A stretch of DNA of 34,681 nt from Anaerolineae bacterium (GTDB lineage: Bacteria > Chloroflexota > Anaerolineae > Aggregatilineales > Phototrophicaceae). The stretch is taken from NCBI GenBank assembly GCA_022826865.1, contig JAJDUC010000085.1, forward strand, positions 1-34,681, read 5' to 3'. Positions 6,858 through 15,301 of this stretch are shown here, in pieces. The notes under the pieces are model-generated. The model saw only the letters and a list, made by a program, of their open reading frames with translations, made no database searches and was not told the DNA's origin. Within the stretch, counting starts at the first letter, position 1. Each line of letters opens with the position of its first letter. The translations under genes were made by a program, and so were the position numbers.

Positions 6858-9800
6858 TTATCCGCCGGTGGGCGTCGAGATGACATCTACAGTCGGGCCA
6901 AAGGCCGGCTCGCCGGGCTCGGAAGCGGAAGCGGCATTGTCGACGCTGATATTCAGATCGAAGTTGATGAAGCCGCCATGGAGCGACGACGCCGTGAGAC
7001 GCAGGATGTAATTTCCATTTGGCGCCTGTTCCGCAACTGTATCCCAAGTGCCGAGAGGACTGCCATATTGCGGCATCTGAACCAGCGACGCGCTAATGGG
7101 AAAGAAGGTCTCCGGATCTTCTGCGCTGGCATAAAGCAGCTCAAATTTGTCGAAGTCGGGCGCTTGCACTTGCCCGCGGATGTCAAAAGCGCCGCGCATC
7201 ACCTGGCCCGCATTGGGGCTGCTGATGTTGATCAGCGGCAGCGCCTGCCCCTGGGCGCAAGCGGCTTGAGGCGGCGGCCGGACGGGCAGCTCCAAATCAA
7301 CGGATGCAGCATATTCCCGCCCGTCTTCGGTGTTGTTCAGCCAGTCGAGCGCGGCGGGCTCGGCGATGGCGGCGAAGTTGCGCTCCAGCACATGGCTCGC
7401 GCAAAACTCATTGGCCAGCAGCAGCGTCCAGCTATCCACTTCCAGGCGCTGCAGATACGCGGCCTCTGGCGGCGGCGGATATTGATCATGCAAGAACAAA
7501 TCCGTGGTCGGCGCCGGGCAGTTGGCATAGTTGAGCGTCCCGGTACTGCGGCAGATTTCCCGCGCCACCACCCCGCCCGGGTTCTGAAATGGCGCCGGCG
7601 GATACCAGTTCGTCGCCATCGCCATCACCGCATTCCACACCGGCGCGGCAGCCTGGATGCCGCTAGTGTTGTAGGTTGGCGAATTGTCCGATGTGCCGAG
7701 CCAGACGCCAACCACAGCGTTCCCGGTGAAGCCCATCGTCCACAGATCGCGGCCGCCGTTGGTCGTGCCGGTCTTGGCGGCGATCGTATTCAAGGACGGG
7801 ATGCCGAGACGCGCAAGCGTCATATCCGAACCCGGGTTGAAACTGGGGTCGCGCGCGCTGTCGTCGCTGAGGATGTTCTGCATCAAATAGGCCAGCGCCG
7901 GTGATATCGCCCGGGACGGCGTGGCACGCTCGCGCGGGATCTCCACTTCTTCGCCATTTATGACTTCCGTGACCCGTTCAATGGCGTAAAGCGGGACGAG
8001 CTGGCCGCCATTCGCGAAGACGGCATAAGCGCCCATCAAGTCATATAGCGAAACTTCATTTGCGCCCAGGGCGCTAGCGAGGGATATCAGAGAATCTTCC
8101 GGGAATTTTAATCCAAAAGCATCAGCTGTGTTGGCGAAGCGCCCGACACCCACATAATCGCGAAAGATTTTGACCGTCGACACGTTGTAACTGTTCTGCA
8201 GGGCTGTGCGCAGCGAGACCGGACCATGGAATTCGCGGTCGATATTCTGCGGCTCGTATATCCCGCCGGCGCCGAGATCTTCGCGCAGCGGCACATCCCA
8301 TATAATGCTGGCGGGCGTGAGATAATTGCCGTCGTTGTTCTGCAGCGCCGCCGCATAAACCAAAGGCTTGATCGCGGAACCGGGCTGCTGGAAGGTCAAG
8401 GCATTGTTCACTTGCCCGGCAAAGGCGTCGTAATAATCATGGCTGCCGACCATCGCGCGGATGGCGCCCGTTCGCGGGTCCGTTACCATGACAGCGCCGG
8501 TGTTGACTCCAGTGGCCAGCGCCGTCAGCTTTTTGACCTGATTGCTGAGCGCCGCCTGCGCCGCCTCTTGCAAGCCCGGGTTCAAAGTGGTGTAGATGCT
8601 TAGACCGCGTTTGAACAAGGCTTCCGCGCCGAATTCCGCCTCGACCGCCGCGCGCGCAAAATCGGCAAAATGAGGATAGGGCGATTGCGCCTGGTCCTGC
8701 CAAAATTCGGTGGTTTCGATCTCGGCAATTTGCAAGATAGCCGCGCCCCCAACAATCTCGCCGGCATCATTGATATTCACCAGGGCCGCCGCCGTCCCGT
8801 CAAGCTCAACCTGGACGTCAGCGCCGACGCAAAATGGGCCGCGGCTCAACCAGTCGCCATGCTGAAATTGAAGACAGCCGATGTCAATCATCTTGCCCAT
8901 GGTCGAACGCATTCCGCGCACCGCCGCCGCTCGATTGAGGACCGGATCCTGCTGCAGGGGGGACGGCACAATGCTCGCCAAGAGCGCCGCTTCCGCGAAA
9001 TTCAACTGCTCCGCCCCGTGGCCAAAGTAGAAATTAGAGGCCGCCTCCACTCCATAACTCTGGTTGCCGAAGAAGACATCGTTCAAATACAGCTCAAGGA
9101 TAAAGTTCTTGTCATAACGATTGGCGATCTCCAGCGCGACCACAATTTCATTGAGCTTGCGTTCAACCGTCACTTCGCGATCCCGCAGCACGATATTTCG
9201 CGCGATCTGCTGGGTGATGGTGCTGGCGCCCGATTCGACGCCGCCGCCCCGGATATTCTGAATGAAGGCGCGGATGATCGCGATCGGGTCGAAACCCGGA
9301 TCTTCGAAGAAACGTTCGTTCTCCTGCGAGACGATGGCATGAATCATGTACGGGCTGACGCTTTCCAATGGCACAGCGGTGCGCGCGCCGGTTTCCCGGC
9401 TGTTCAGCGACGCCAGCAAATTGCCCTCGGCGTCAAATATTCGCGCGGTCTGATAACCCGGGCTGTAGTTCTCCAGCGCGGCGATCGCCCCGGTAAAGGG
9501 CTCAAGTTTGTCGCGATACCACATCATGATCGCGCCGGCGGCCACGATAGCGCCGACCAGGGCTACCATCAGCAGCGCCGCGGCAAGAGTCGCCGCCAGG
9601 CGCAATCGGCCACTGCGCCGGCTGGCTAGCATCTCCTGCACGACCGGAGACGGCTGCAGGTTGAATTCCGTGTCGATGGCGCGAGGAATGACCGAATCCG
9701 CATCAATATGCGCCGGGGCCGGCAAGGCGCCCGTCGCCTGGGCATCGGATTGCAAGGTGCGCTGTTGGCCCGGCAACTCCTCCGCCAAGGCGGCCGAGCC

Positions 9801-10430
9801 CGGTACGGTGTAGAGTTCGTCCTTCGTCGGCGGCACTACCCCGATCTTGACACCGCGCTCATCAAGAATCGGATCCCCCGCCTTCGCTCCACCGAGATCG
9901 CCGGGCATAGCGTAGGCGGTATCCGGCTGCGTCAGCGTCGCGTCGGGATCAATCTCCCCGCTCCGCGCCCCTTCCAAACGCCGCAGAGCTTCGGGATAAT
10001 CGACCAGCCACTGGTTGCTCGCGGGATCGTGCCGATACCACTCTTCCTTTTCAGCATCAATCATCCACCAGATGCCGGCGTCATCCTGCGCCATCGCTTC
10101 GTAAAGCAAGCGCTGGTAATCTTCAAAGCTGATTTCTTCTTTGCTAAGCAATTCCGCCAGCGTGGCCGCTTGATTCTGCATGTCCAGGAAACGCCGGGCT
10201 TCCGCGCTTATCGGCGCTTCGGGAGGGACAAACGCGGGCGGCGGTTCGTCTTCGGGACGGGCTAAGCGTTTGATATCGCCAGCGGACGGCGCCGCGGCAT
10301 AATCTTCCGGCCGCGGCAGTTCATCCCTGGCTTCGCTGAGCATATCCCCCATCATCTCTTCGGGCGATTGGGGAGCGCCCTCTTCGTTTTCTTCAGCGCG
10401 CGGCAAGTCGCGCGTCGGGTCGTCGGCCAT
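6858..10430 (-). CDS. Bifunctional class A penicillin-binding protein (PBP1A)
   Basis: Peptidoglycan polymerase and cross-linker, 1190 aa, unusually long. Residues 1-270 are an acidic, proline-rich cytoplasmic extension containing a tryptophan-rich stretch (GIWWMIDAEKEEWYRHD, about 119-135). One membrane helix follows at 278-303. The GT51 domain has SQENERFFEDPGFD with the catalytic glutamate near 370, then GASTITQQIARN. The transpeptidase has SAIK (S685, K688), SYN (747-749) and KTGT (886-889). The final 300 residues include a β-rich domain (ISSPNAGQVMRGAFDIRG). The usual GT51 ED-F-H signature reads EN-F-D here. Start choice is uncertain: ATG 10430 and ATG 10439 both have weak ribosome sites, and a TTG at 10448 is also in frame. 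The cleavable-signal form is excluded by the long N-terminus. Confidence 0.94.
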   Translation of the reverse strand: MADDPTRDLPRAEENEEGAPQSPEEMMGDMLSEARDELPRPEDYAAAPSAGDIKRLARPEDEPPPAFVPPEAPISAEARRFLDMQNQAATLAELLSKEEISFEDYQRLLYEAMAQDDAGIWWMIDAEKEEWYRHDPASNQWLVDYPEALRRLEGARSGEIDPDATLTQPDTAYAMPGDLGGAKAGDPILDERGVKIGVVPPTKDELYTVPGSAALAEELPGQQRTLQSDAQATGALPAPAHIDADSVIPRAIDTEFNLQPSPVVQEMLASRRSGRLRLAATLAAALLMVALVGAIVAAGAIMMWYRDKLEPFTGAIAALENYSPGYQTARIFDAEGNLLASLNSRETGARTAVPLESVSPYMIHAIVSQENERFFEDPGFDPIAIIRAFIQNIRGGGVESGASTITQQIARNIVLRDREVTVERKLNEIVVALEIANRYDKNFILELYLNDVFFGNQSYGVEAASNFYFGHGAEQLNFAEAALLASIVPSPLQQDPVLNRAAAVRGMRSTMGKMIDIGCLQFQHGDWLSRGPFCVGADVQVELDGTAAALVNINDAGEIVGGAAILQIAEIETTEFWQDQAQSPYPHFADFARAAVEAEFGAEALFKRGLSIYTTLNPGLQEAAQAALSNQVKKLTALATGVNTGAVMVTDPRTGAIRAMVGSHDYYDAFAGQVNNALTFQQPGSAIKPLVYAAALQNNDGNYLTPASIIWDVPLREDLGAGGIYEPQNIDREFHGPVSLRTALQNSYNVSTVKIFRDYVGVGRFANTADAFGLKFPEDSLISLASALGANEVSLYDLMGAYAVFANGGQLVPLYAIERVTEVINGEEVEIPRERATPSRAISPALAYLMQNILSDDSARDPSFNPGSDMTLARLGIPSLNTIAAKTGTTNGGRDLWTMGFTGNAVVGVWLGTSDNSPTYNTSGIQAAAPVWNAVMAMATNWYPPAPFQNPGGVVAREICRSTGTLNYANCPAPTTDLFLHDQYPPPPEAAYLQRLEVDSWTLLLANEFCASHVLERNFAAIAEPAALDWLNNTEDGREYAASVDLELPVRPPPQAACAQGQALPLINISSPNAGQVMRGAFDIRGQVQAPDFDKFELLYASAEDPETFFPISASLVQMPQYGSPLGTWDTVAEQAPNGNYILRLTASSLHGGFINFDLNISVDNAASASEPGEPAFGPTVDVISTPTGG

Positions 10431-10516
10431 CAATCGCATCCCGCGCAAAGCCGGTGGACATCGCGTTCATTATAGTGGAATGTGAAAATTGGGTGGATTT
10501 AGAGGGAGGCAAGCGC

Positions 10517-12226
10517 CTAATCGAAACGGAATCCAAATAGGCCGCCGTCGTCGGTTGCATCAGTTAACTCGGTAGCAATCCGATATTTTTCAAAGCCGTC
10601 CGGTTCTACATCTGAATTCATTGTAACTATGTACTGAAATCCATGCTCTTCAGCTAAATCGGCGCCGACTTGCAAGGCCTTCTTGATCTGCCTCGCATCC
10701 ACGCCATCAAATAGGTGGCTATCGTGTATCAGAAAGCCGGGACCGATATTCCTCTTAGTGCAAACAAGCATAAGCATCATATCAAAGGCGAAAATCTCCA
10801 TATTGGTAATGCCTCTGCTCTTGTCGGCACGCATATTCACTTGAAATTCAGGACCATCGTCAGTTGGACGGATAATCAATTCACCGCTTGTTTCATAGAG
10901 CTGTTGGGCGACTTGCTCAAATGCTAGTATTGCTGAATCAATGTCAGTACGTTGTTCACGTAAGTTCACCGTCAGTTGGCGTTCGAGATGATTGCGCTCT
11001 AATTGGAGTTCTGATTTACGATTTTCAGAAGTTTCAGCATAATTCAATCTCTGTTCAAGGTTTGCTAGTTCGCCAGCCAACTTGTGCAACTCACTCTCTA
11101 GGGAAACACGCTGTTCAATTGCCCCGTGTGGTTGAAGTATTGCCATTAACTCGCTGTATCGATTTTCCAACTCTCTTGACCGATTCTCATTCTGACGAAT
11201 CCTGTCCCTAGCATTTTCTATCTCGCCTTGCAAATATATTCGGCGGTTTTCTATGACGCTTGCATGAAACTTTCTGACGTCTTCATATCGTGAAGTTACA
11301 CGTTCAGGAAGAATCACATTTGCCTCTTTGTATAGCTCTTCCAGCCGTTCAAATTTCGGAACTGGTTCATTTTCTACTGACATTTGCAAATCATCAACTA
11401 TTCTATGATCCAGCATTAATTGATCAGAAAGCTCACTCAACTGACTCGTAATTTCATTTGCTTCGCTTTCATACTCACGGTATTCGGGAAGTACGCGGAA
11501 ATTCTTCAGGTTGTTTTCAAGCTCTTTGTATCGCTTTTCCTTAATCACTATTGGGGTCCGGAGTTCGGCGGACGAATCGATATCCGGCAAGTTATCTTTC
11601 GCTTTTCTCAATTCCTGCAAATCTTGCGAGATTCTCCAGTCAATCCCGAGGACAAACGACAGCGGCACTTGATATTGGTATTTGCTGCCACGAGCAAAAT
11701 ATTTTGAATATGTAATGAATCCATCTGGTTCTTCACGAGCAAAGTAAGAGATCAAAGAGCGAAATGTTGGCTTAAATCGACCTAGAGCCTCGTATTCCTC
11801 GTCAACCGGCAAATTGTAGATGTGATTTCCCAAAATCTCAGTCCATTTACCTTGAGAAACTGACATGTAATTGTCCTCAAAGAGAGCGGGCTGTTTCGAT
11901 TCCTGAATTCCCAGATCAACACTCGCCTTAACCTTGATCTTACTTCTGGGCGTTCCGCTACGTTCTACAGTGGTTCGATTGCCTCGGAGATCAAATTCCA
12001 TGCCAAACCAGTGGTCAATCAGCGCGTCGTGCTTGAAAATCGAGCCGCTTCGGAAACTCCCGCCCAACAACATATTAACTATCGCCACAAAGCTAGACTT
12101 TCCGGCGCCGTTGCGCGTTTGCCTGTCGCTCGAGGTGGATGTTCTCACGGCAGGCAGAATGTTGAGCCCGTTATGAAATTCAAGCTCTTTGAACGTATTC
12201 AGGGAACTGTAGATTCTGTGTATCAC
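10517..12226 (-). CDS. ABC-3C system ATPase (DUF2326-type, SMC-like)
   Basis: 569 aa. The N-terminus IHRIYSSLNTFKELEFHNGLN is the usual opening of ABC-three-component ATPases. Walker A is RNGAGKSS (38-45, K43; the first glycine of the P-loop is replaced by T37). Residues about 205-430 are a long coiled coil. The C-terminal half carries the second ABC lobe, with FLIHDSHLFDG (498-508), in which HD (501-502) stands at the Walker B/catalytic position, and QYIVTMNSD. The canonical LSGGQ is absent. In predicted ABC-3C systems this ATPase is thought to sense DNA or nucleoprotein states and license the effector. Its start overlaps the middle-component gene by 47 bp, so translation is coupled. The composition is AT-rich against the flanks. 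Family assignment is strong; biological role is prediction. Confidence 0.88.
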   Translation of the reverse strand: MIHRIYSSLNTFKELEFHNGLNILPAVRTSTSSDRQTRNGAGKSSFVAIVNMLLGGSFRSGSIFKHDALIDHWFGMEFDLRGNRTTVERSGTPRSKIKVKASVDLGIQESKQPALFEDNYMSVSQGKWTEILGNHIYNLPVDEEYEALGRFKPTFRSLISYFAREEPDGFITYSKYFARGSKYQYQVPLSFVLGIDWRISQDLQELRKAKDNLPDIDSSAELRTPIVIKEKRYKELENNLKNFRVLPEYREYESEANEITSQLSELSDQLMLDHRIVDDLQMSVENEPVPKFERLEELYKEANVILPERVTSRYEDVRKFHASVIENRRIYLQGEIENARDRIRQNENRSRELENRYSELMAILQPHGAIEQRVSLESELHKLAGELANLEQRLNYAETSENRKSELQLERNHLERQLTVNLREQRTDIDSAILAFEQVAQQLYETSGELIIRPTDDGPEFQVNMRADKSRGITNMEIFAFDMMLMLVCTKRNIGPGFLIHDSHLFDGVDARQIKKALQVGADLAEEHGFQYIVTMNSDVEPDGFEKYRIATELTDATDDGGLFGFRFD

Positions 12227-12467
12227 GTCTGTTTCTTGTTATTTTGCCCTCGCTAAATGCAATAGCTCCTAAGATGAAAAGCAAATCTAGCGCCAGAATA
12301 AACCAATCATAGGTTACCGGCTTGATCTCTAGCACGTCTCGGCGATACGCTTGAAAATCTGCCCATAATCTGGAAACCGTGGTTTCGGACCTCAATAATA
12401 GAAGTAATTCCGCTCCGATTCGCAAAATACTGCGTTCTTCATTCAGATGCTTGGTGGGCAAAATCAT
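12180..12467 (-). CDS. ABC-3C middle component (MC6-like)
   Basis: 95 aa from ATG 12467 with AGGGA close upstream. It begins MILPTKHLNEERSILRIGAE, followed by TVSRLWADFQ and TYDWFILALDLLFILGAIA, which matches my memory of the small 'middle component 6' family: a winged-helix-like linker with a conserved MILP-KH start and a LALDLL helix. In these systems the middle component is thought to connect the ATPase to the effector. It lies 9 nt after the nuclease-like gene and overlaps the ATPase gene, fixing it as the second gene of a three-gene operon. The hydrophobic WFILALDLLFILGAI is more likely a buried helix than a membrane segment. Calling the subfamily MC6 rather than a relative is moderately sure. 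Confidence 0.82.
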   Translation of the reverse strand: MILPTKHLNEERSILRIGAELLLLLRSETTVSRLWADFQAYRRDVLEIKPVTYDWFILALDLLFILGAIAFSEGKITRNRRDTQNLQFPEYVQRA

Positions 12468-12476
12468 TGTTCCCTA

Positions 12477-13376
12477 CTATTCGAGTGGGCTCTCAAATAT
12501 GTCGCAAGATTCAAAATAGTAGGCAACAACAGCATATACAGCCATTATGTCTCTTGCATCCGATACTTTTCGAAATCCAGCAAAATCCAATAATCGAGAA
12601 AGAATCTCGTCGGCCGGAACATTATCATTTCTGAGCTGTTGATACTCTTGATTGAATGAATTGGAGACCTCATCGCCATAGGTTAGGTCATTCCAGCTAT
12701 CAAAGAACTCTCCCACATATCTGGACTTTCTGTTACCTAGTTTGATCAATTCCTTTGACTCGTCTGAAAAACCGTTTGCATCCAGTTTTCGAAGTGGTAC
12801 TTCTTCTTTTTTCTCGCCGCTCTCCTCAAGAGGTTTCTTGGCTACGTACTGCAATACATTTACAAGGTTTTCATATGTGATACTATGAAGGTCGGCTATC
12901 GCTGGTGGTGGTCGAAAGAGTCGCTGCAAGCTAGTCGGATCCAATTTGAAGACCTCATCATGCAATTTGGCAAAACCCCATTGTTTGACTCGAAACGGAC
13001 CTTGAACATCTAGATCCAACAGCTTCTGATTTACGTTGGGTGAGAGACCGTCTCTCGAATTGTGCACGAACACCCAAGTGTCAAAGTACTGTTCCCAGTA
13101 TGGCACAGCACCTACATAGTCGTCATCAATCTTCTGGAGCGTGTCTCGCTCGGCAAGCTCATTTGGCGCATAAACCTGAAACATCATACGCTTGGACTGC
13201 AAGTAACCATCATTCTTTCTATCACCATAATTGCCCCACGGACGCACTCTCCTAAAGTCATCCGGATAACGCAATTCCATAATTTCTGCAAACCAATCTT
13301 CAAAGTGTGTTCCTCTCTTCGAAAGAAAAGATAACTTAAACTCTTGTTCAAAGAATACTCGGACAACTTCATTCAT
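12477..13376 (-). CDS. ABC-3C effector with nuclease-like N-terminal domain
   Basis: 299 aa from ATG 13376, first gene of the operon. Residues 20-75 look like a restriction-endonuclease fold: THFEDWFAEIM with E26, then RPWGNYGDRKNDGYL with D52 and D56, then FQVYAP with Q67, a variant of the PD-(D/E)xK core in which the last lysine is not evident. Residues about 170-299 would be the ABC-3C C-terminal domain that pairs with the middle component (SSE/KSRYVGEFFDSWND, then helical FAGFRKVSDARDIMAVYAVVAYYFE). The inferred role is DNA or RNA cleavage on activation by the ATPase, as proposed for this class of conflict systems. The absent lysine leaves activity open. There is no signal peptide. Confidence 0.8.
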   Translation of the reverse strand: MNEVVRVFFEQEFKLSFLSKRGTHFEDWFAEIMELRYPDDFRRVRPWGNYGDRKNDGYLQSKRMMFQVYAPNELAERDTLQKIDDDYVGAVPYWEQYFDTWVFVHNSRDGLSPNVNQKLLDLDVQGPFRVKQWGFAKLHDEVFKLDPTSLQRLFRPPPAIADLHSITYENLVNVLQYVAKKPLEESGEKKEEVPLRKLDANGFSDESKELIKLGNRKSRYVGEFFDSWNDLTYGDEVSNSFNQEYQQLRNDNVPADEILSRLLDFAGFRKVSDARDIMAVYAVVAYYFESCDIFESPLE

Positions 13377-13501
13377 AAACTACCATTTCTGGAAACTTGC
13401 GGCCAAATCCTGCAAGAATACAGAAAACACGTGTAAATATCAATCACGCAAAGCATACTATATCTCAAAAAGAATGCATTAGAGTCAAAGTCTTTGCATT
13501 T

Positions 13502-13819
13502 CTACGCCACCGCCGCGTCTTCCGCTTCCACCAAGTCATGCGGCTCCGTCGCCAAGTAGCGGTACACATAGGGGTTGCCCACCACCGCCATATCGGCCAC
13601 CACATCATCGCGCCGGATGGTGAAGTGAAAGATCTCGATGCAGCGCATGCCGGCGAACCAATGCCGCCGCAGCACAACTTTGCGATCGATGCTCCAGCCG
13701 CGGGCAATTGCTGTCAGAAGATTATCGCCACCAGCAAAACGCTCCGACGAGTAACTCCAATGCTGCGACGTGATATCCTGGTGCTGCATGTACAAGTTTT
13801 GCTCGTTGCGCTCTTTCAT
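13502..13819 (-). CDS. Small conserved protein, paralogue of the next gene
   Basis: 105 aa, function unknown. ATG 13819 is chosen because from there the protein lines up end to end with the neighbour at 13988-14317; the frame also offers a TTG at 13885. Shared pattern: aromatic-SSE/SPE about residue 22, then LLTAIARGW, a β-rich centre (KVVLRRHW, CIEIFHFTIRRDD) and VVGNPYVYRYL. No signal peptide or membrane segment. Predicted α then β-sheet. It is the gene immediately upstream of the ABC-3C operon but separated by 125 bp, so functional linkage is doubtful; the GC content is that of the chromosome. Confidence 0.72.
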   Translation of the reverse strand: MKERNEQNLYMQHQDITSQHWSYSSERFAGGDNLLTAIARGWSIDRKVVLRRHWFAGMRCIEIFHFTIRRDDVVADMAVVGNPYVYRYLATEPHDLVEAEDAAVA

Positions 13820-13987
13820 TCTGTCCAATGTTCCCAATCTCTCGACCTGCCGCGCGATTATAGGCGCGCTCCCGGCCCGCGACAAGACAGCCGTCGTCGC
13901 TTAATCGAACTTTAACAGCCGCTCTGCCGCGAATTCATTTGTGGATTCGATGGGAGGCAGCGCGCCCGGATTAATCCGGAAGCGGGT

Positions 13988-14317
13988 CTATTCGGGAGTA
14001 ACCGTAGAATCGGCGCTAATGTCGTAGATGATGCGAATGTCATTCTGGATGATATAGCGTTCGATGAAGGGGTTGCTCAGCACCGGCATAATCATCAGTT
14101 GGCTGCCGCGCATCAGCGTGAATTCATAAACCGTACGCGGTCGGCTGCCGCTATTCCAGATCTGGCGAGCGCTCACACGGGGCAGCGCCAGGCGCCAGCC
14201 GGCGCGCATCGCGCCGATCAATTGACTGGCGGCGGCGTAATCCTCCGACTCCGGGCTCCAAAATTGATCGCTCTCGGTGAATTTATCGTGTGTATAAATC
14301 TCTTGTCTCAATTCCAT
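13988..14317 (-). CDS. Small conserved protein, paralogue of the previous gene
   Basis: 109 aa from ATG 14317, with a purine-rich GGGAAGCAGAG upstream. It aligns with 13502-13819: LIGAMRAGW against LLTAIARGW, VYEFTLMRGSQLMIMPVLSNPFIERYI against IFHFTIRRDDVVADMAVVGNPYVYRYL. The pair probably arose by tandem duplication, then diverged heavily. Likely a small soluble α+β domain; no catalytic signature is apparent. The 102-bp gap between the pair has no obvious signal. A TATAAT on the minus strand at 14442-14447 could start its transcript. Confidence 0.72.
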   Translation of the reverse strand: MELRQEIYTHDKFTESDQFWSPESEDYAAASQLIGAMRAGWRLALPRVSARQIWNSGSRPRTVYEFTLMRGSQLMIMPVLSNPFIERYIIQNDIRIIYDISADSTVTPE

Positions 14318-14441
14318 TTTCTCTGCTTCCCGCGATGCAAAACATCCACCAGGTCGGTCTTCGACTCAACAGTTAATGGATATTCTCGCCCTGATTAGCC
14401 GGCGCTGCCAGCAAGCGCTGTATTACGCGCCCGTTATATTC

Positions 14442-14470
14442 ATTATAGTTGAACAGCATTCTGCAAAGAA
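14442..14470 (-). promoter_or_regulatory. Candidate promoter for the small paralogue pair
   Basis: On the minus strand a perfect TATAAT (14442-14447) lies 17 nt from a poor -35 box (TTCTTT, 14465-14470), about 125 nt ahead of the start at 14317. The intergenic 14318-14531 is AT-rich around it and shows nothing else. Confidence 0.35.
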
Positions 14471-14531
14471 TAAAACTGTCATTAAATCGCCTTAAGCAAC
14501 TGGCGCCCATCTTAACTTGGCATCCGCTCGC

Positions 14532-15293
14532 TCATGGGACTGAAGTGAAAAAATCGGCAAGCGCCTGCAGCATCCCGCGCGCAGAATGTTCGGCCGACGC
14601 AATCACTTGTTGGAAGCCGACTTCATGAGCGGCCTTGGCCGTCGCCCGGCCTATGCAAGCCGCCGGCAAGCTGAGCGCCTCCGGCGCGGGGCAGCGCCGC
14701 CGCCAAAAGCGGGCGGCTGATGGGCTCATGAAGGTCAAGGCATCGATGTCGCCACGCGCGATCATGGCTGGCAGGTCCGCCCCGCCCGCGCCGACGACAG
14801 TTTTGTAGGCGATGACGGTTGTGACGGCAGCCCCCCGCGACCGCAATATGGCAGGCGCCGCGTTGTCAGCCAGATTGGATTGGGGCATCAAGACGCGGCC
14901 GGGTCGCCTGAGCGGCAGTTCTTGCGCCAGCGCGTCGGCCGAAGCGACCGACGGTCTAAAATCACAATCAATCCCCAATTGCCGTTGCAAAGCCGCGCGC
15001 GTCGCCGGACCGACCGCCGCGACTTTGACAGTCGCAAGATCCAACGCCGCCCCCGGCAAATCGGACAGCGCCTGAACGGCGTTGCGGCTCGTTAGCAGCA
15101 GCCAATCAAATTCATCAAGCTGGCGCAGCCGCCACGCCAACGGTCGCAGATCTGCCGGCGCTTCTATTGCGATGCAGGGATAGGGAACAGGAACGCCGCC
15201 GCGCTGCCGGATCAAATCTTCCAGCGGCGCCGCCTGATGCCGGGCGCGGGTGACGACTAAGCGCTCGCCCCTGAACCAATCTGCTTCTCGCAT
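14532..15293 (-). CDS. hemD: Uroporphyrinogen-III synthase
   Basis: Closes hydroxymethylbilane with inversion of ring D to give uroporphyrinogen III, the branch point to haem, sirohaem and cobalamin. About 253 aa in two Rossmann-like lobes: RLVVTRARHQAAPLEDLI at the N-terminus, WLLLTSRNAVQAL and KVAAVGPATRAAL in the middle, RVLMPQSNLADNAAP, then DALTFMSPSAARFW and ACIGRATAKAAHE at the C-terminus; these are the usual conserved islands of a poorly conserved family. Two starts are possible: ATG 15305, which overlaps the hemC stop as ATGA, or ATG 15293 with GAGGGG at ideal spacing; I favour 15293. Translation is coupled to hemC either way. Confidence 0.92.
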   Translation of the reverse strand: MREADWFRGERLVVTRARHQAAPLEDLIRQRGGVPVPYPCIAIEAPADLRPLAWRLRQLDEFDWLLLTSRNAVQALSDLPGAALDLATVKVAAVGPATRAALQRQLGIDCDFRPSVASADALAQELPLRRPGRVLMPQSNLADNAAPAILRSRGAAVTTVIAYKTVVGAGGADLPAMIARGDIDALTFMSPSAARFWRRRCPAPEALSLPAACIGRATAKAAHEVGFQQVIASAEHSARGMLQALADFFTSVP

Positions 15294-15301
15294 TGCGCCC
15301 C

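Noticed and set aside
8670..9629. 319-aa open frame opposite the penicillin-binding protein
   Set aside because: Antisense shadow; composition is that of a complement frame and there is no ribosome site.
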